NCBI RefSeq assembly: GCF_032337115.1
Contig: NZ_JAVXZY010000005.1
Location: forward strand, 186,001-250,000
Origin: Roseateles_C aquae
GTDB taxonomy: Bacteria > Pseudomonadota > Gammaproteobacteria > Burkholderiales > Burkholderiaceae_C
DNA length: 64,000 nt
Reading direction: 5' to 3'
Shown in pieces: positions 1 through 7,806 of the stretch. The position numbers were made by a program, and so were the translations under genes. How positions within the stretch are numbered: the first letter of the stretch is position 1; every line of letters begins with the position of its first letter. The notes under the pieces were generated by a model. That model was not told the origin of the DNA. It was given only the letters and a program-made list of their open reading frames with translations, and ran no database searches.

Positions 1-486
1 CTCAGAATCGAGATAAAAGCTATCTTGGTGCTCGGAAGTGGCGGTGTTGCCCTCGAAATACATTGACTGAACAATCTTTGGTGCTTCACCCAGCACGGCG
101 TTGAAGGCCTGGCTCAGTTCAGCGGAGGTAAGTATGTTCTCAGTGGCGCAATGTCTGAATTTCGGAAATCGATGCGGGTCGACACTTTGCAAGTTTAGGA
201 TTGGGTTCATCACCCAGCCTTGGCTATTTAGGATGTTGCGCTCGGGCACGGCGCTAGCCTGGCGATAAATAAAGCCATCAAAGGCCTTGATTTCAGCATC
301 CCAGAGCGCACGGATGGCGTCGCAGGTGCTGCCATCGAACAAGCCACGGATGACAACATAGCCGTTTTCTCGGTAGTAGTCGAGGATCGCGCTTGTGTCC
401 GCCGGGGCGAACTTCGGAGACGGGTCTTCTGCGTCAGTTTCAGGTACGTGGACGGTCAAGCCCCGTCTAGTCTTTAATTGAATCAT
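1..486 (-). CDS. Phytanoyl-CoA dioxygenase (PhyH)-family oxygenase, 3' part beyond the left edge
   Basis: Open from an ATG at 484-486 to the window edge, 162 codons with no stop. A good Shine-Dalgarno (GGGAGG) lies just upstream on the minus strand. The N-terminal half fits the PhyH family: a segment DYYRENGYVVIRGLF near residues 36-50, then SEHQDSFYLD near 151-160. H153 and D155 of the HxD pair are the expected first two Fe(II) ligands of a 2-oxoglutarate-dependent oxygenase; the distal His and the 2-oxoglutarate-binding Arg would lie outside the window. Such enzymes hydroxylate small molecules, often in secondary metabolism, but the substrate cannot be told. The first 600 bases are visibly richer in A/T than everything to the right, which suggests recent acquisition (inference). 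Confidence 0.75.
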   Translation of the reverse strand, partial: MIQLKTRRGLTVHVPETDAEDPSPKFAPADTSAILDYYRENGYVVIRGLFDGSTCDAIRALWDAEIKAFDGFIYRQASAVPERNILNSQGWVMNPILNLQSVDPHRFPKFRHCATENILTSAELSQAFNAVLGEAPKIVQSMYFEGNTATSEHQDSFYLDSE

Positions 487-655
487 GGGTCCTCCCTCTA
501 TATTGGAAATTCAATGGTTCGCGAATGCTAGCGAGCCAGGTGTATTGAGTCTTGGCATCTAGACTTGGCGTCGTGGTCGCGATATTGAATTGACGAGATT
601 ACCAGAAGCGAGGCGTGCCGCAAAATATCGGTATTAGCGATCTGGCCGATTGCGC
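487..655. other. AT-richer intergenic region upstream of the PhyH-like gene
   Basis: Non-coding as far as I can see. It must hold the promoter of the minus-strand PhyH-like gene. Composition shifts from AT-richer on the left to the GC-rich body of the window near base 640, so this looks like a junction of DNA of different origin. No direct repeats or attachment site were recognised. Confidence 0.4.
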
Positions 656-1555
656 TCAGCAGCCTTGCCGCTGCGCGCCGCGCTCCAGCAGCTCACGGGC
701 CGCGGCCACGCCCTCGGGCTTTCTCAGCGTGCCGCCATGGGCGACGCCTGGCACTTCCAGCACGCGCAGGCAGCTGCCGCGGTATTGCATGGCCTGGGCC
801 AGGCTGCGGGTGAAGGCCGGTGGGCTGGTCTGGTCTTCGCTGCCGACCAGCAACAGCGTCGGCGTGCGCAGCTTTTGCAGCGCCTGGCGGTTGTCGTAGC
901 CACGCACGCTGTCGTCGATCTGGATGCGCACAAAGGGCTTGGCATACCAGGGCACTTTGTTATCGGCCCAGTCCTGGGCGCTGGTCAGCGTGCCTTCGAG
1001 CAGCAGCGCATCGGGCGGCGCCTCGGCGGCCAGATGGGCGCCTACCAGGGTGCCCAGCGAGAAGCCCCAGTAGGCCAGGGGCAGGTTGTCGCCCGACAGC
1101 CGGCGTGCCTCGCGAACCGCGGCCTGGGTATCGTCACGCAGCTGCTGCATGCTGCCGACGCCTTCGGACAGGCCCATGCCACGGTAGTCCCAGAACAGCA
1201 CATTCACAGGCAGCTGACTGGCATCGCGCAGCAGCACCGGGTAGCTGCGCTGGACGATATTGCCGGCACCCTGGAAATAGACGGCTGTCAGCCGTGCGCC
1301 GGGCTGGCGCAGAAAAAGCCCGCCCAGGCTCGTGCCATCGGCGGACTGGAATCGCACCTGCTCCAGGCGGGCACCGGTGGCGCCGGCCTGGGCCTGGGCC
1401 TGACTCAGCCAGTCTTCGGCGGCTGGCGCCGTGTTGCGCGAAAAGATCTCGCGTTCATTGACCTGAACGCTGACGCAGGCGCTCAGCGTCAATGTGGCCA
1501 GCAGCAGGGTGCTGGCACGCAGCAGGCCGGGGAAATGGGGTGTTAGGCGTGGCAT
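656..1555 (-). CDS. Alpha/beta hydrolase lipoprotein
   Basis: A 299-aa protein with a lipoprotein signal: hydrophobic residues 11-24 ending in the lipobox LSAC, with the acylated Cys at about 27, so it is probably membrane-anchored in the periplasm. The rest is an alpha/beta hydrolase: an oxyanion-type FWDYRGMG segment, the nucleophile elbow GFSLG with Ser near 166, an acidic residue in VGSEDQTSP and a C-terminal His in VAHGG that would complete the triad. The family includes esterases and peptidases; no substrate can be named. It is followed by a regulator on the same strand but with a gap, so an operon is uncertain. Confidence 0.8.
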   Translation of the reverse strand: MPRLTPHFPGLLRASTLLLATLTLSACVSVQVNEREIFSRNTAPAAEDWLSQAQAQAGATGARLEQVRFQSADGTSLGGLFLRQPGARLTAVYFQGAGNIVQRSYPVLLRDASQLPVNVLFWDYRGMGLSEGVGSMQQLRDDTQAAVREARRLSGDNLPLAYWGFSLGTLVGAHLAAEAPPDALLLEGTLTSAQDWADNKVPWYAKPFVRIQIDDSVRGYDNRQALQKLRTPTLLLVGSEDQTSPPAFTRSLAQAMQYRGSCLRVLEVPGVAHGGTLRKPEGVAAARELLERGAQRQGC

Positions 1556-1718
1556 GAGGAGCTATTGAATCCGGACGAGCCTGAGGCCCATGGGGAAGGG
1601 CGTGCGGCTGGCATGCATCAGCGGCATGGGCGTGAAAAACCGCGCGCAGTATAGAAAGTGCGCCGGCACTGAGAACAGCGGGTTTTGCCGGGGCTGAGCG
1701 CGGCGGCAGAGGCGGCCC

Positions 1719-2432
1719 TCAGTCCTGCGGAAAGCGCCGCAGCCTTTGCAGGTCCAGCACCCGCACGCCGCCATACTCGACGCTGATCAGCGCCCGCTCC
1801 TGCAGATGGCCCAGCGCCTCGTTGACGCGCTGGCGCGACAGGCCCACCAGCTTGGCCAGCTCCTGCTGGGTGATGCGCAAGAGGCTGCCGACGCCGGGGT
1901 AGAGCAGCGGGTGGAACAGCGCGGCGAGGTTGCGGGCGACGCGCATATCGGGATCGCTGATGCGGTCGATCTCGCGCGCGGCGATGAACTGGCCGAGGCG
2001 CTCGTTCAGCTGGTTCAGCACAAAGCGGTTGAAGCCGATGCTGTGTTCCAGCAGGTCATGGAAGGTCTCGATCGGCAGGCCGGCGACGACGCTCTTGCGC
2101 AGCGCCTGGATGTTGTAGCGGTAGACCTCGCGCTTGAGCAGCGTGCCCTCGCCGAACCAGCCGCCCGGCGGCACGCCGGTGAAGGTGATGGCCTGCGCGG
2201 CGGCATCGTCGTTGCTCATCTTCAACAGCCCGTCGACCACGCCGAACCAGAAATTCGCCGGCTTGCCGATGCGGCAGACCCGTTCGCCGACCTCGGCCTC
2301 GGCCACCTGCAGCCCGGCCACCGCCTGTTCACGCTGGGCAGGACTCAGCACAGAGAGCCAGGGAATGGCGTCCAACTCGGCCGCAGTGGCGGCGCGGGCG
2401 CGCTGGCGCAGGGTCAGGTGTTGCATGTTCAT
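1719..2432 (-). CDS. Crp/Fnr-family transcriptional regulator
   Basis: The protein starts at MNMQHLTL (or two codons later); an upstream in-frame extension to 2492 looks untranslated. The N-terminal two thirds form a cyclic-nucleotide-binding-type beta barrel. The C-terminus has a Crp-type winged helix-turn-helix, with QQELAKLVGLSRQRVNEAL as the recognition region. The four-Cys iron-sulfur motif of classical FNR is not present, so an oxygen-sensing cluster is unlikely. The gene is divergent from the ligase/Liv operon at 2637, and a perfect dyad at 2513-2530 lies between them, which makes it a plausible regulator of that operon (inference). Ligand unknown. Confidence 0.85.
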   Translation of the reverse strand: MNMQHLTLRQRARAATAAELDAIPWLSVLSPAQREQAVAGLQVAEAEVGERVCRIGKPANFWFGVVDGLLKMSNDDAAAQAITFTGVPPGGWFGEGTLLKREVYRYNIQALRKSVVAGLPIETFHDLLEHSIGFNRFVLNQLNERLGQFIAAREIDRISDPDMRVARNLAALFHPLLYPGVGSLLRITQQELAKLVGLSRQRVNEALGHLQERALISVEYGGVRVLDLQRLRRFPQD

Positions 2433-2512
2433 CCCTGCATTCAGCGCTGCGGACGATGACACGAGCCTGACGCGACACCCCCGGGAAAGCACGCTCCCGT
2501 AAAACTACCGGA

Positions 2513-2530
2513 TTGTCGTCACAACGACAA
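2513..2530. promoter_or_regulatory. Perfect 18-bp dyad, candidate Crp/Fnr-type operator
   Basis: TTGTCGT and ACGACAA are exact inverse complements separated by CACA. The spacing equals that of Fnr/Crp-class operators (symmetric arms around 4 bp). It sits between the divergent Crp/Fnr gene and the AMP-ligase/Liv operon. Confidence 0.5.
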
Positions 2531-2636
2531 CACGACGTCAAAGTAAAGGCCTAGGATCGCACTGCAATGAGGCGGCCATGGCCCGCATCGCCCGCATCGG
2601 GTGCAGCGTCGCACCAAGGCAGATCAGGAGACAACG

Positions 2637-4583
2637 GTGTCCACGACTTTTCCCAGGCTCTTGCTCGAACACGCGGCTCAGCGGCCCGACGCGCCGGCGC
2701 TGCGCGAGAAGGAATACGGCATCTGGCAGACGCTGAGCTGGTCGCAGCTGGCGGTGCTGGTGCGCGAGCTGGCCCATGGTCTGGCCCAGGCCGGCCTGCA
2801 GCGCGGCCAGCATCTGGTGGTGGTGGGCGAGAACCGGCCGCGGCTGTCGGCCTGCATGCTGGCGGCGCAGTCGCTGGGCGCGATTCCGGTGCCGCTGTAC
2901 CAGGACGCGGTGGCGGCCGAGTTCGTGTTCCCGATGAATAACGCCGAGGTGGCGTTTGCCGTGGTCGAGGACCAGGAGCAGGTCGACAAGCTGCTGGAGA
3001 TCCGCGAGCAGTGCCCGCAGCTGAGCCATATCTGGTTTGACGATCCGCGCGGCCTGCGCAAGTACAGCGAGCCGGGCCTGGCCTCGCTGGACGATCTCTG
3101 TGCGCTTGGCCGCCAGCATGCGATCGCCCACCCGGCCTTCTACGATGTGTCGGTCCAGGCCGGCGAGGCCGCCGATGTGGCGGCGATGTTCTTCACCTCG
3201 GGCACGACCGGCAATCCCAAGGGCGTTGTGCATACGCACGCCTCGCTGATCGACCGCGCGCAGGCCGGCGCCCGTTTCGACAAGCTGGGGCCGCAGGAAG
3301 AGGTGCTGGCCTATCTGCCGCCGGCCTGGATCGGCCAGAACATCTTCAGCTATGCGCAGTGGCTGGCCTGCGGCTATGTGGTGAACTGCCCCGAGTCGGC
3401 CAGCACGGTGACCATCGATCTGAAGGAGATCGGCCCGACCTATTACTTCGCGCCGCCACGGGTGTTCGAAGGCCTGCTGACGACGGTGATGATCCGCATG
3501 GAAGACGCGGGCCGCATCAAGCGCTGGCTGTTCGATCAGGGCATGAAGCTGGCCCGCCGTGTTGGCCCGGCACTGATGGATGGCAAGCCAGTGTCGGCCT
3601 GGGACCGCCTCAAGTACCAGCTCGGCAACTTGTTTGTTTATGGTCCGCTGCGCAACACGCTGGGCTTCTCGCGGGTGCGCGTGGCCTACACCGCCGGCGA
3701 GGCCATCGGGCCCGATCTGTTCAGCTTCTACCGCTCGATCGGCATCAATCTGAAGCAGCTCTATGGCTCGACCGAGACGGCCGTGTTCGTCTGCCTGCAG
3801 CCCGACCACGAGGCGCGCTCGGACACCGTGGGCGTGCCCATCGATGGCGTGCAGATCAAGCTGGCCGACAGCGGCGAGATCCTGGTCAAGTCGCCGGGCC
3901 TGCTCAAGGGCTATTACAAGAATCCGGCCGCCACCGCCGAGGTGCTGACGGCCGAGGGCTGGTACCACACCGGCGATGCCGGCTTCATCGATGGCCATGG
4001 CCATCTGAAGATCATCGACCGGGCCAAGGATGTCGGCCGCATCGTCGGCGGCGCCAACGATGGCGCGATGTTCGCGCCCAAGTATGTGGAGAACAAGCTG
4101 AAGTTCTTCTCCCACATCAAGGAGGCGGTGGCCTTTGGCGACAAGCGCGACCGCGTCTGCGCCTTCATCAATATCGATTTCGAGGCCGTCGGCAACTGGG
4201 CCGAGCGGCGCAATCTGCCCTATGCCGGCTATACCGATCTGGCGCAGAAGGCCGAGGTCTACGAGCTGATCCGCGACTGCGTGGAGAAGGTCAATGCCGA
4301 TCTGGCCCAGGACGAGTTGCTGGCCGGCAGCCAGATCACCCGCTTCCTGATCCTGCACAAGGAACTCGATGCCGACGATGGCGAGCTGACCCGCACCCGC
4401 AAGGTCCGCCGCGGCGCGATTGCCGAGAAGTACGGCGTGCTGATCGATGCGCTGTACGGCGGCAAGGCCACGCAGTTCATCGAGACGGCGGTGAAGTTCG
4501 AGGACGGACGCACGGGCAAGGTCTCTGCGGACTTGAAGATAGTCGATACCAAGACCTTTGCACCCGCCCGGAGGGCCGCATGA
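2637..4583 (+). CDS. AMP-forming acyl-CoA synthetase (long-chain or aryl acid type)
   Basis: A GTG start at 2637 is preferred: AGGAG at 2626-2630 is well spaced and the protein then begins VSTTFPRLLLEHAA. About 648 aa. It carries the ANL-superfamily marks: the P-loop FFTSGTTGNPKG, the YGSTE adenylate-binding motif, a GWYHTGDAGF segment and a C-terminal domain with a hinge at IIDRAKDVGR. It would activate a carboxylic acid with ATP and CoA. Leading an operon with a full branched-chain-amino-acid-type ABC transporter, it probably activates the imported acid. Length and domain order fit the long-chain acyl-CoA synthetase (FadD/FAA) group, but substrate cannot be assigned from sequence alone. Confidence 0.88.
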   Translation: MSTTFPRLLLEHAAQRPDAPALREKEYGIWQTLSWSQLAVLVRELAHGLAQAGLQRGQHLVVVGENRPRLSACMLAAQSLGAIPVPLYQDAVAAEFVFPMNNAEVAFAVVEDQEQVDKLLEIREQCPQLSHIWFDDPRGLRKYSEPGLASLDDLCALGRQHAIAHPAFYDVSVQAGEAADVAAMFFTSGTTGNPKGVVHTHASLIDRAQAGARFDKLGPQEEVLAYLPPAWIGQNIFSYAQWLACGYVVNCPESASTVTIDLKEIGPTYYFAPPRVFEGLLTTVMIRMEDAGRIKRWLFDQGMKLARRVGPALMDGKPVSAWDRLKYQLGNLFVYGPLRNTLGFSRVRVAYTAGEAIGPDLFSFYRSIGINLKQLYGSTETAVFVCLQPDHEARSDTVGVPIDGVQIKLADSGEILVKSPGLLKGYYKNPAATAEVLTAEGWYHTGDAGFIDGHGHLKIIDRAKDVGRIVGGANDGAMFAPKYVENKLKFFSHIKEAVAFGDKRDRVCAFINIDFEAVGNWAERRNLPYAGYTDLAQKAEVYELIRDCVEKVNADLAQDELLAGSQITRFLILHKELDADDGELTRTRKVRRGAIAEKYGVLIDALYGGKATQFIETAVKFEDGRTGKVSADLKIVDTKTFAPARRAA

Positions 4584-4619
4584 ACGCAGTCAAACATCCC
4601 CGTTCGGAGGTGCAGCGCC

Positions 4620-5405
4620 GTGGCTGAGAAAAAAATCGGCGAGGTCATCCTCGAGGTCAAGAACATCTCGCTGAGCTTTGGCGGCGTCAAGGCGCTGACC
4701 GACATCAGCTTCAATGTGCGCGAGCACGAGATCCGCTCCATCATCGGCCCCAACGGCGCCGGCAAGAGCTCGATGCTGAACTGCATCAACGGCGTCTACC
4801 AGCCGCAGCAGGGCGAGATCACTTTTCGCGGCCAGCACTTCAAACACATGAATTCGCGCCAGGTGGCCGAGATGGGCGTGGCCCGCACCTTCCAGAACCT
4901 GGCCCTGTTCAAGGGCATGAGCGTGCTGGACAACATCATGACCGGCCGCACCCTGCACATGAAGAGCAATCTGTTCATGCAGGCGCTGCGCTGGGGCCCG
5001 GCCGAGCGCGAGGAGATCGCCCAGCGCGAGAAGGTCGAGCGCATCATCGATTTCCTGGAGATCCAGGCCTACCGCAAGACGCCGGTCGGCCGCCTGCCCT
5101 ATGGCCTGCAAAAGCGGGTCGACCTCGGCCGCGCGCTGGCCATGGAGCCGCAGGTGCTGCTGCTGGACGAGCCGATGGCCGGCATGAATGTCGAGGAGAA
5201 GCAGGACATGTGCCGCTTCATCCTCGACGTCAACGACGAATTCGGTACCACCATCGTGCTGATCGAACACGATATGGGCGTGGTGATGGACATCTCGGAC
5301 CGTGTCGTCGTGCTCGACTACGGCAAGAAGATCGGCGATGGCGCGCCCGATGAGGTGCGCAACAACGAAGACGTCATTCGCGCCTACTTAGGCACGAGTC
5401 ATTGA
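4620..5405 (+). CDS. livG: ABC transporter ATP-binding protein, LivG type
   Basis: A 261-aa ATPase read from GTG 4620 with CGGAGG at 4605-4610. Walker A GPNGAGKS lies at residues 43-50, and a signature-like region PYGLQKRVDLGRALA precedes the Walker B VLLLDEP. A LivG-type tail (GDGAPDEVRNNEDVIRAYLG) closes the protein. It powers import through the LivH/LivM permeases encoded downstream. A 16-codon frame at 4580-4627 overlaps both the ligase stop (ATGA) and this start and may couple translation. Substrate of this Liv-like system is probably an organic or aromatic acid rather than leucine, judged from the two ligase genes in the unit (inference). Confidence 0.9.
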   Translation: MAEKKIGEVILEVKNISLSFGGVKALTDISFNVREHEIRSIIGPNGAGKSSMLNCINGVYQPQQGEITFRGQHFKHMNSRQVAEMGVARTFQNLALFKGMSVLDNIMTGRTLHMKSNLFMQALRWGPAEREEIAQREKVERIIDFLEIQAYRKTPVGRLPYGLQKRVDLGRALAMEPQVLLLDEPMAGMNVEEKQDMCRFILDVNDEFGTTIVLIEHDMGVVMDISDRVVVLDYGKKIGDGAPDEVRNNEDVIRAYLGTSH

Positions 5406-5415
5406 CCACCCCGTA

Positions 5416-5480
5416 CCGGCTGCGCCGGCCCCCTCAAGGGGGCGCGAGCGCAGGCCTGGCGGAGCCAGATCCTCGCTCGC
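5416..5480. repeat. Intergenic multi-hairpin repeat, copy 1
   Basis: Between livG and livH. Hairpin 1 CCGGC/GCCGG (5416-5428), hairpin 2 CCCCC-TCAA-GGGGG (5429-5442), then an outer stem GCGAGCG/CGCTCGC (5444-5450 with 5474-5480) enclosing CTGGC-gga-GCCAG (5456-5468). The same architecture recurs at 10172-10237, with paired substitutions that keep the stems, and at 15254-15334. Confidence 0.75.
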
Positions 5481-5534
5481 CGCTGGGCAGGAGGCGCTGG
5501 CGGGAAATGCACCGAAAGGGCATGGAGAACTGAT

Positions 5535-6464
5535 ATGGGTTTTGTGATTGAAACGGTGTTTGGCGGCTTGATGACGGGGATGCTCTATTCCCTCATCGCG
5601 CTGGGCTTTGTGCTGATCTACAAGGCCTCCGGCGTGTTCAATTTCGCCCAGGGCGCGATGGTGCTGTTTGCGGCGCTGGCGATGGCGCGCTTTGCCGAGT
5701 GGATTCCGCAATGGACCGGCATCAGCAGCCCCTTGCTGGCCAATCTGCTCGGCTTTGTGGCGGCCTTTGTGGTGATGGTCATCGTCGCCTGGCTGATCGA
5801 GCGGCTGGCGCTGTCGCGCCTGGTCAATCAGGAGGGCATCACGCTCTTAATGGCCACGCTGGGCATCACCTATTTTCTGGAAGGCGCCGGCCAGATGCTG
5901 TTCGGCTCGGACATCTACAAGATCGACGTTGGCATGCCCAAGGACCCGATCTTTCTGTTCGAGAAAACTTTTGAAGGCGGCGTGCTGGTCAACAAGGAAG
6001 ACCTCTATGCCGCGCTGATTGCCGCGGCCATGGTGGCGCTGCTGGCGCTGTTCTTCCAGAAGACGGCCACCGGCCGGGCGCTGCGCGCGGTGGCCGATGA
6101 CCATCAGGCCGCGCAATCCATCGGCATTCCGCTGTCCACCATCTGGGTGATCGTCTGGAGCGTGGCCGGCTTTGTCGCCCTGGTCGCCGGCATCATCTGG
6201 GGCTCCAAGCTGGGCGTGCAGTTCTCGCTCTCGCTGGTGGCGCTGAAGGCGCTGCCGGTGGTCATCCTCGGCGGCCTGACCTCGGTGCCCGGCGCCATCA
6301 TCGGTGGGCTCCTGATCGGCGTCGGCGAAAAGGTCAGCGAGGTCTACCTCGGCCCCATGCTGGGCGGCGGCATCGAGATCTGGTTTGCCTATGTGCTGGC
6401 ACTGCTGTTCCTGCTGGTGCGGCCACAGGGGCTGTTTGGCGAAAAAATCATTGATCGCGTATGA
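5535..6464 (+). CDS. livH: Branched-chain-type ABC transporter permease, LivH
   Basis: A 309-aa integral membrane protein starting at ATG 5535 after a GGAGAA ribosome site. It has about eight hydrophobic segments, an N-terminal YSLIALGFVLIYKASGVFNFAQG block and the cytoplasmic loop GRALRAVADDHQAAQSIGI that contacts the ATPase in this family. With LivM it would form the inner-membrane channel. Its last codons (KIIDRV, stop) lie inside the first unit of a 97-bp tandem duplication and are repeated in the second unit, so the 3' end of the gene has been copied downstream. Confidence 0.92.
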   Translation: MGFVIETVFGGLMTGMLYSLIALGFVLIYKASGVFNFAQGAMVLFAALAMARFAEWIPQWTGISSPLLANLLGFVAAFVVMVIVAWLIERLALSRLVNQEGITLLMATLGITYFLEGAGQMLFGSDIYKIDVGMPKDPIFLFEKTFEGGVLVNKEDLYAALIAAAMVALLALFFQKTATGRALRAVADDHQAAQSIGIPLSTIWVIVWSVAGFVALVAGIIWGSKLGVQFSLSLVALKALPVVILGGLTSVPGAIIGGLLIGVGEKVSEVYLGPMLGGGIEIWFAYVLALLFLLVRPQGLFGEKIIDRV

Positions 6465-6645
6465 CGCGGGCAATGATTTTTCAGAGGAGGCTGACTTGGA
6501 CTTGTCCAAGTCAAGCGCCAGCCGGGGCGGCCGGAACTACAAGATCATTGATCGTGTATGACGCGGGCAATGATCTTTCAGCGGACGCTGAGTCGAGTTC
6601 GTTCAAGTCAAGCGCCGACTGGCGCGGCCGGAGTCAAAAGATCAT
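6443..6645 (+). repeat. 97-bp imperfect tandem repeat with conserved hairpins, livH-livM junction
   Basis: Unit 1 covers about 6445-6540 and unit 2 about 6541-6637; the period is 97 bp, and AAGATCAT restarts at 6638. Unit 1 folds as AAAAATCATTG (6443-6453) with CAATGATTTTT (6471-6481). Unit 2 folds as AAGATCATTG (6541-6550) with CAATGATCTT (6568-6577). The A-to-G change in one arm is matched by T-to-C in the other. An inner CGCG/CGCG stem becomes CGTG/CGCG, a wobble pair. Both units also encode KIIDRV-stop. Confidence 0.85.
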
Positions 6646-6656
6646 CGGAGCCTTAG

Positions 6657-7721
6657 ATGCTGTATAGAGAAAACGGCCAGTTCAAGACCTCCTACCGGGC
6701 CGATAGCGCGATCTTCACGATACGCCAGGACCAGGTCTTCATCGGGCTGCTCTTGCTGGCCGCGTTTGTAGTGATGCCGCTGCTCGGTTCGGAATACCTG
6801 TTCCGCGCCATCCTGACGCCATTCCTCATCCTCGCGCTGGCGGCGCTGGGCCTGAATGTGCTGGTCGGCTACTGCGGCCAGATTTCGCTGGGCACCGGCG
6901 CCTTCATGGCGGTGGGGGCTTATGCGGCCTACAACTTCCAGGTCCGCATCGAGGGCATGCCGCTGATTGCCTCGCTGCTGCTGGGCGGCGCCTGCTCGAC
7001 GGTGGTGGGTGTGCTGTTCGGCATTCCATCGCTGCGCATCAAGGGCCTCTACCTGGCGGTGGCGACGTTGGCGGCGCAGTTCTTCTGCGACTGGGCCTTT
7101 CTGCGCATCAAGTGGTTCACCAACAATTCATCGTCGGGCAATGTGTCGGTGTCGGACCTGAGCGTGCTCGGCCTGCCTATCGAGACACCGGTGCAGAAGT
7201 ATCTGTTCTGCTTGAGCTTTGTGGTGGTGTTTGCGCTGCTGGTGAAGAACTTGGTGCGCGGGGCCATCGGCCGCGAGTGGATGGCCATGCGCGATATGGA
7301 CGTGGCGGCGGCGGTGATCGGCATCCGGCCTATCTATGCCAAGCTGAGTGCTTTTGCCGTTAGCAGCTTCATCGTCGGCGTGGCCGGCGCGCTGTGGGGA
7401 TTCGTCCATCTGGGCTCCTGGGAGCCGGCCGCCTTCTCGATTGACCGCAGCTTCCAGCTGCTGTTCATGGTCATCATCGGCGGGCTGGGCTCGGTGATGG
7501 GCAGCTTTTTCGGCGCCGCCTTCATCATCTTCCTGCCCATCGTGCTGAACCAGCTGCCGCACTGGCTGGGCATCCCACTGGGCACCGAGACGGCGGCCCA
7601 TCTGGAGCTGATGGTGTTTGGCGCGCTGATCGTGTTCTTCCTGATCAAGGAGCCCCATGGCCTGGCGCGGCTGTGGGCGACCGCGAAAGAGAAGCTGCGC
7701 CTCTGGCCATTCCCTCATTGA
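6657..7721 (+). CDS. livM: Branched-chain-type ABC transporter permease, LivM
   Basis: A 354-aa membrane protein; ATG 6657 is preceded by CGGAG. It has an N-terminal cytoplasmic stretch of about 25 residues, then eight to ten hydrophobic segments. Family blocks are present: LAALGLNVLVGYCGQISLG, GIPSLRIKGLYLAVATLAAQF and the ATPase-contacting loop EWMAMRDMDVAAAVIGI. It pairs with LivH as the heterodimeric channel. It lies immediately after the tandem hairpin repeat, so its expression relative to livH could be tuned by that structure (inference). Confidence 0.92.
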   Translation: MLYRENGQFKTSYRADSAIFTIRQDQVFIGLLLLAAFVVMPLLGSEYLFRAILTPFLILALAALGLNVLVGYCGQISLGTGAFMAVGAYAAYNFQVRIEGMPLIASLLLGGACSTVVGVLFGIPSLRIKGLYLAVATLAAQFFCDWAFLRIKWFTNNSSSGNVSVSDLSVLGLPIETPVQKYLFCLSFVVVFALLVKNLVRGAIGREWMAMRDMDVAAAVIGIRPIYAKLSAFAVSSFIVGVAGALWGFVHLGSWEPAAFSIDRSFQLLFMVIIGGLGSVMGSFFGAAFIIFLPIVLNQLPHWLGIPLGTETAAHLELMVFGALIVFFLIKEPHGLARLWATAKEKLRLWPFPH

Positions 7722-7806
7722 GCTTTCCCGCACTGAGCTGCACGCTCACGTTCATTCGCATTGCAAAGAGAAACTGCACAGCATGTGCTCATCACAGGAG
7801 ACAAGC

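Noticed and set aside
2538..4358. A 606-codon open frame on the minus strand
   Set aside because: Shadow of the AMP-forming ligase gene; composition is His/Gln/Leu-rich as expected for an antisense frame.
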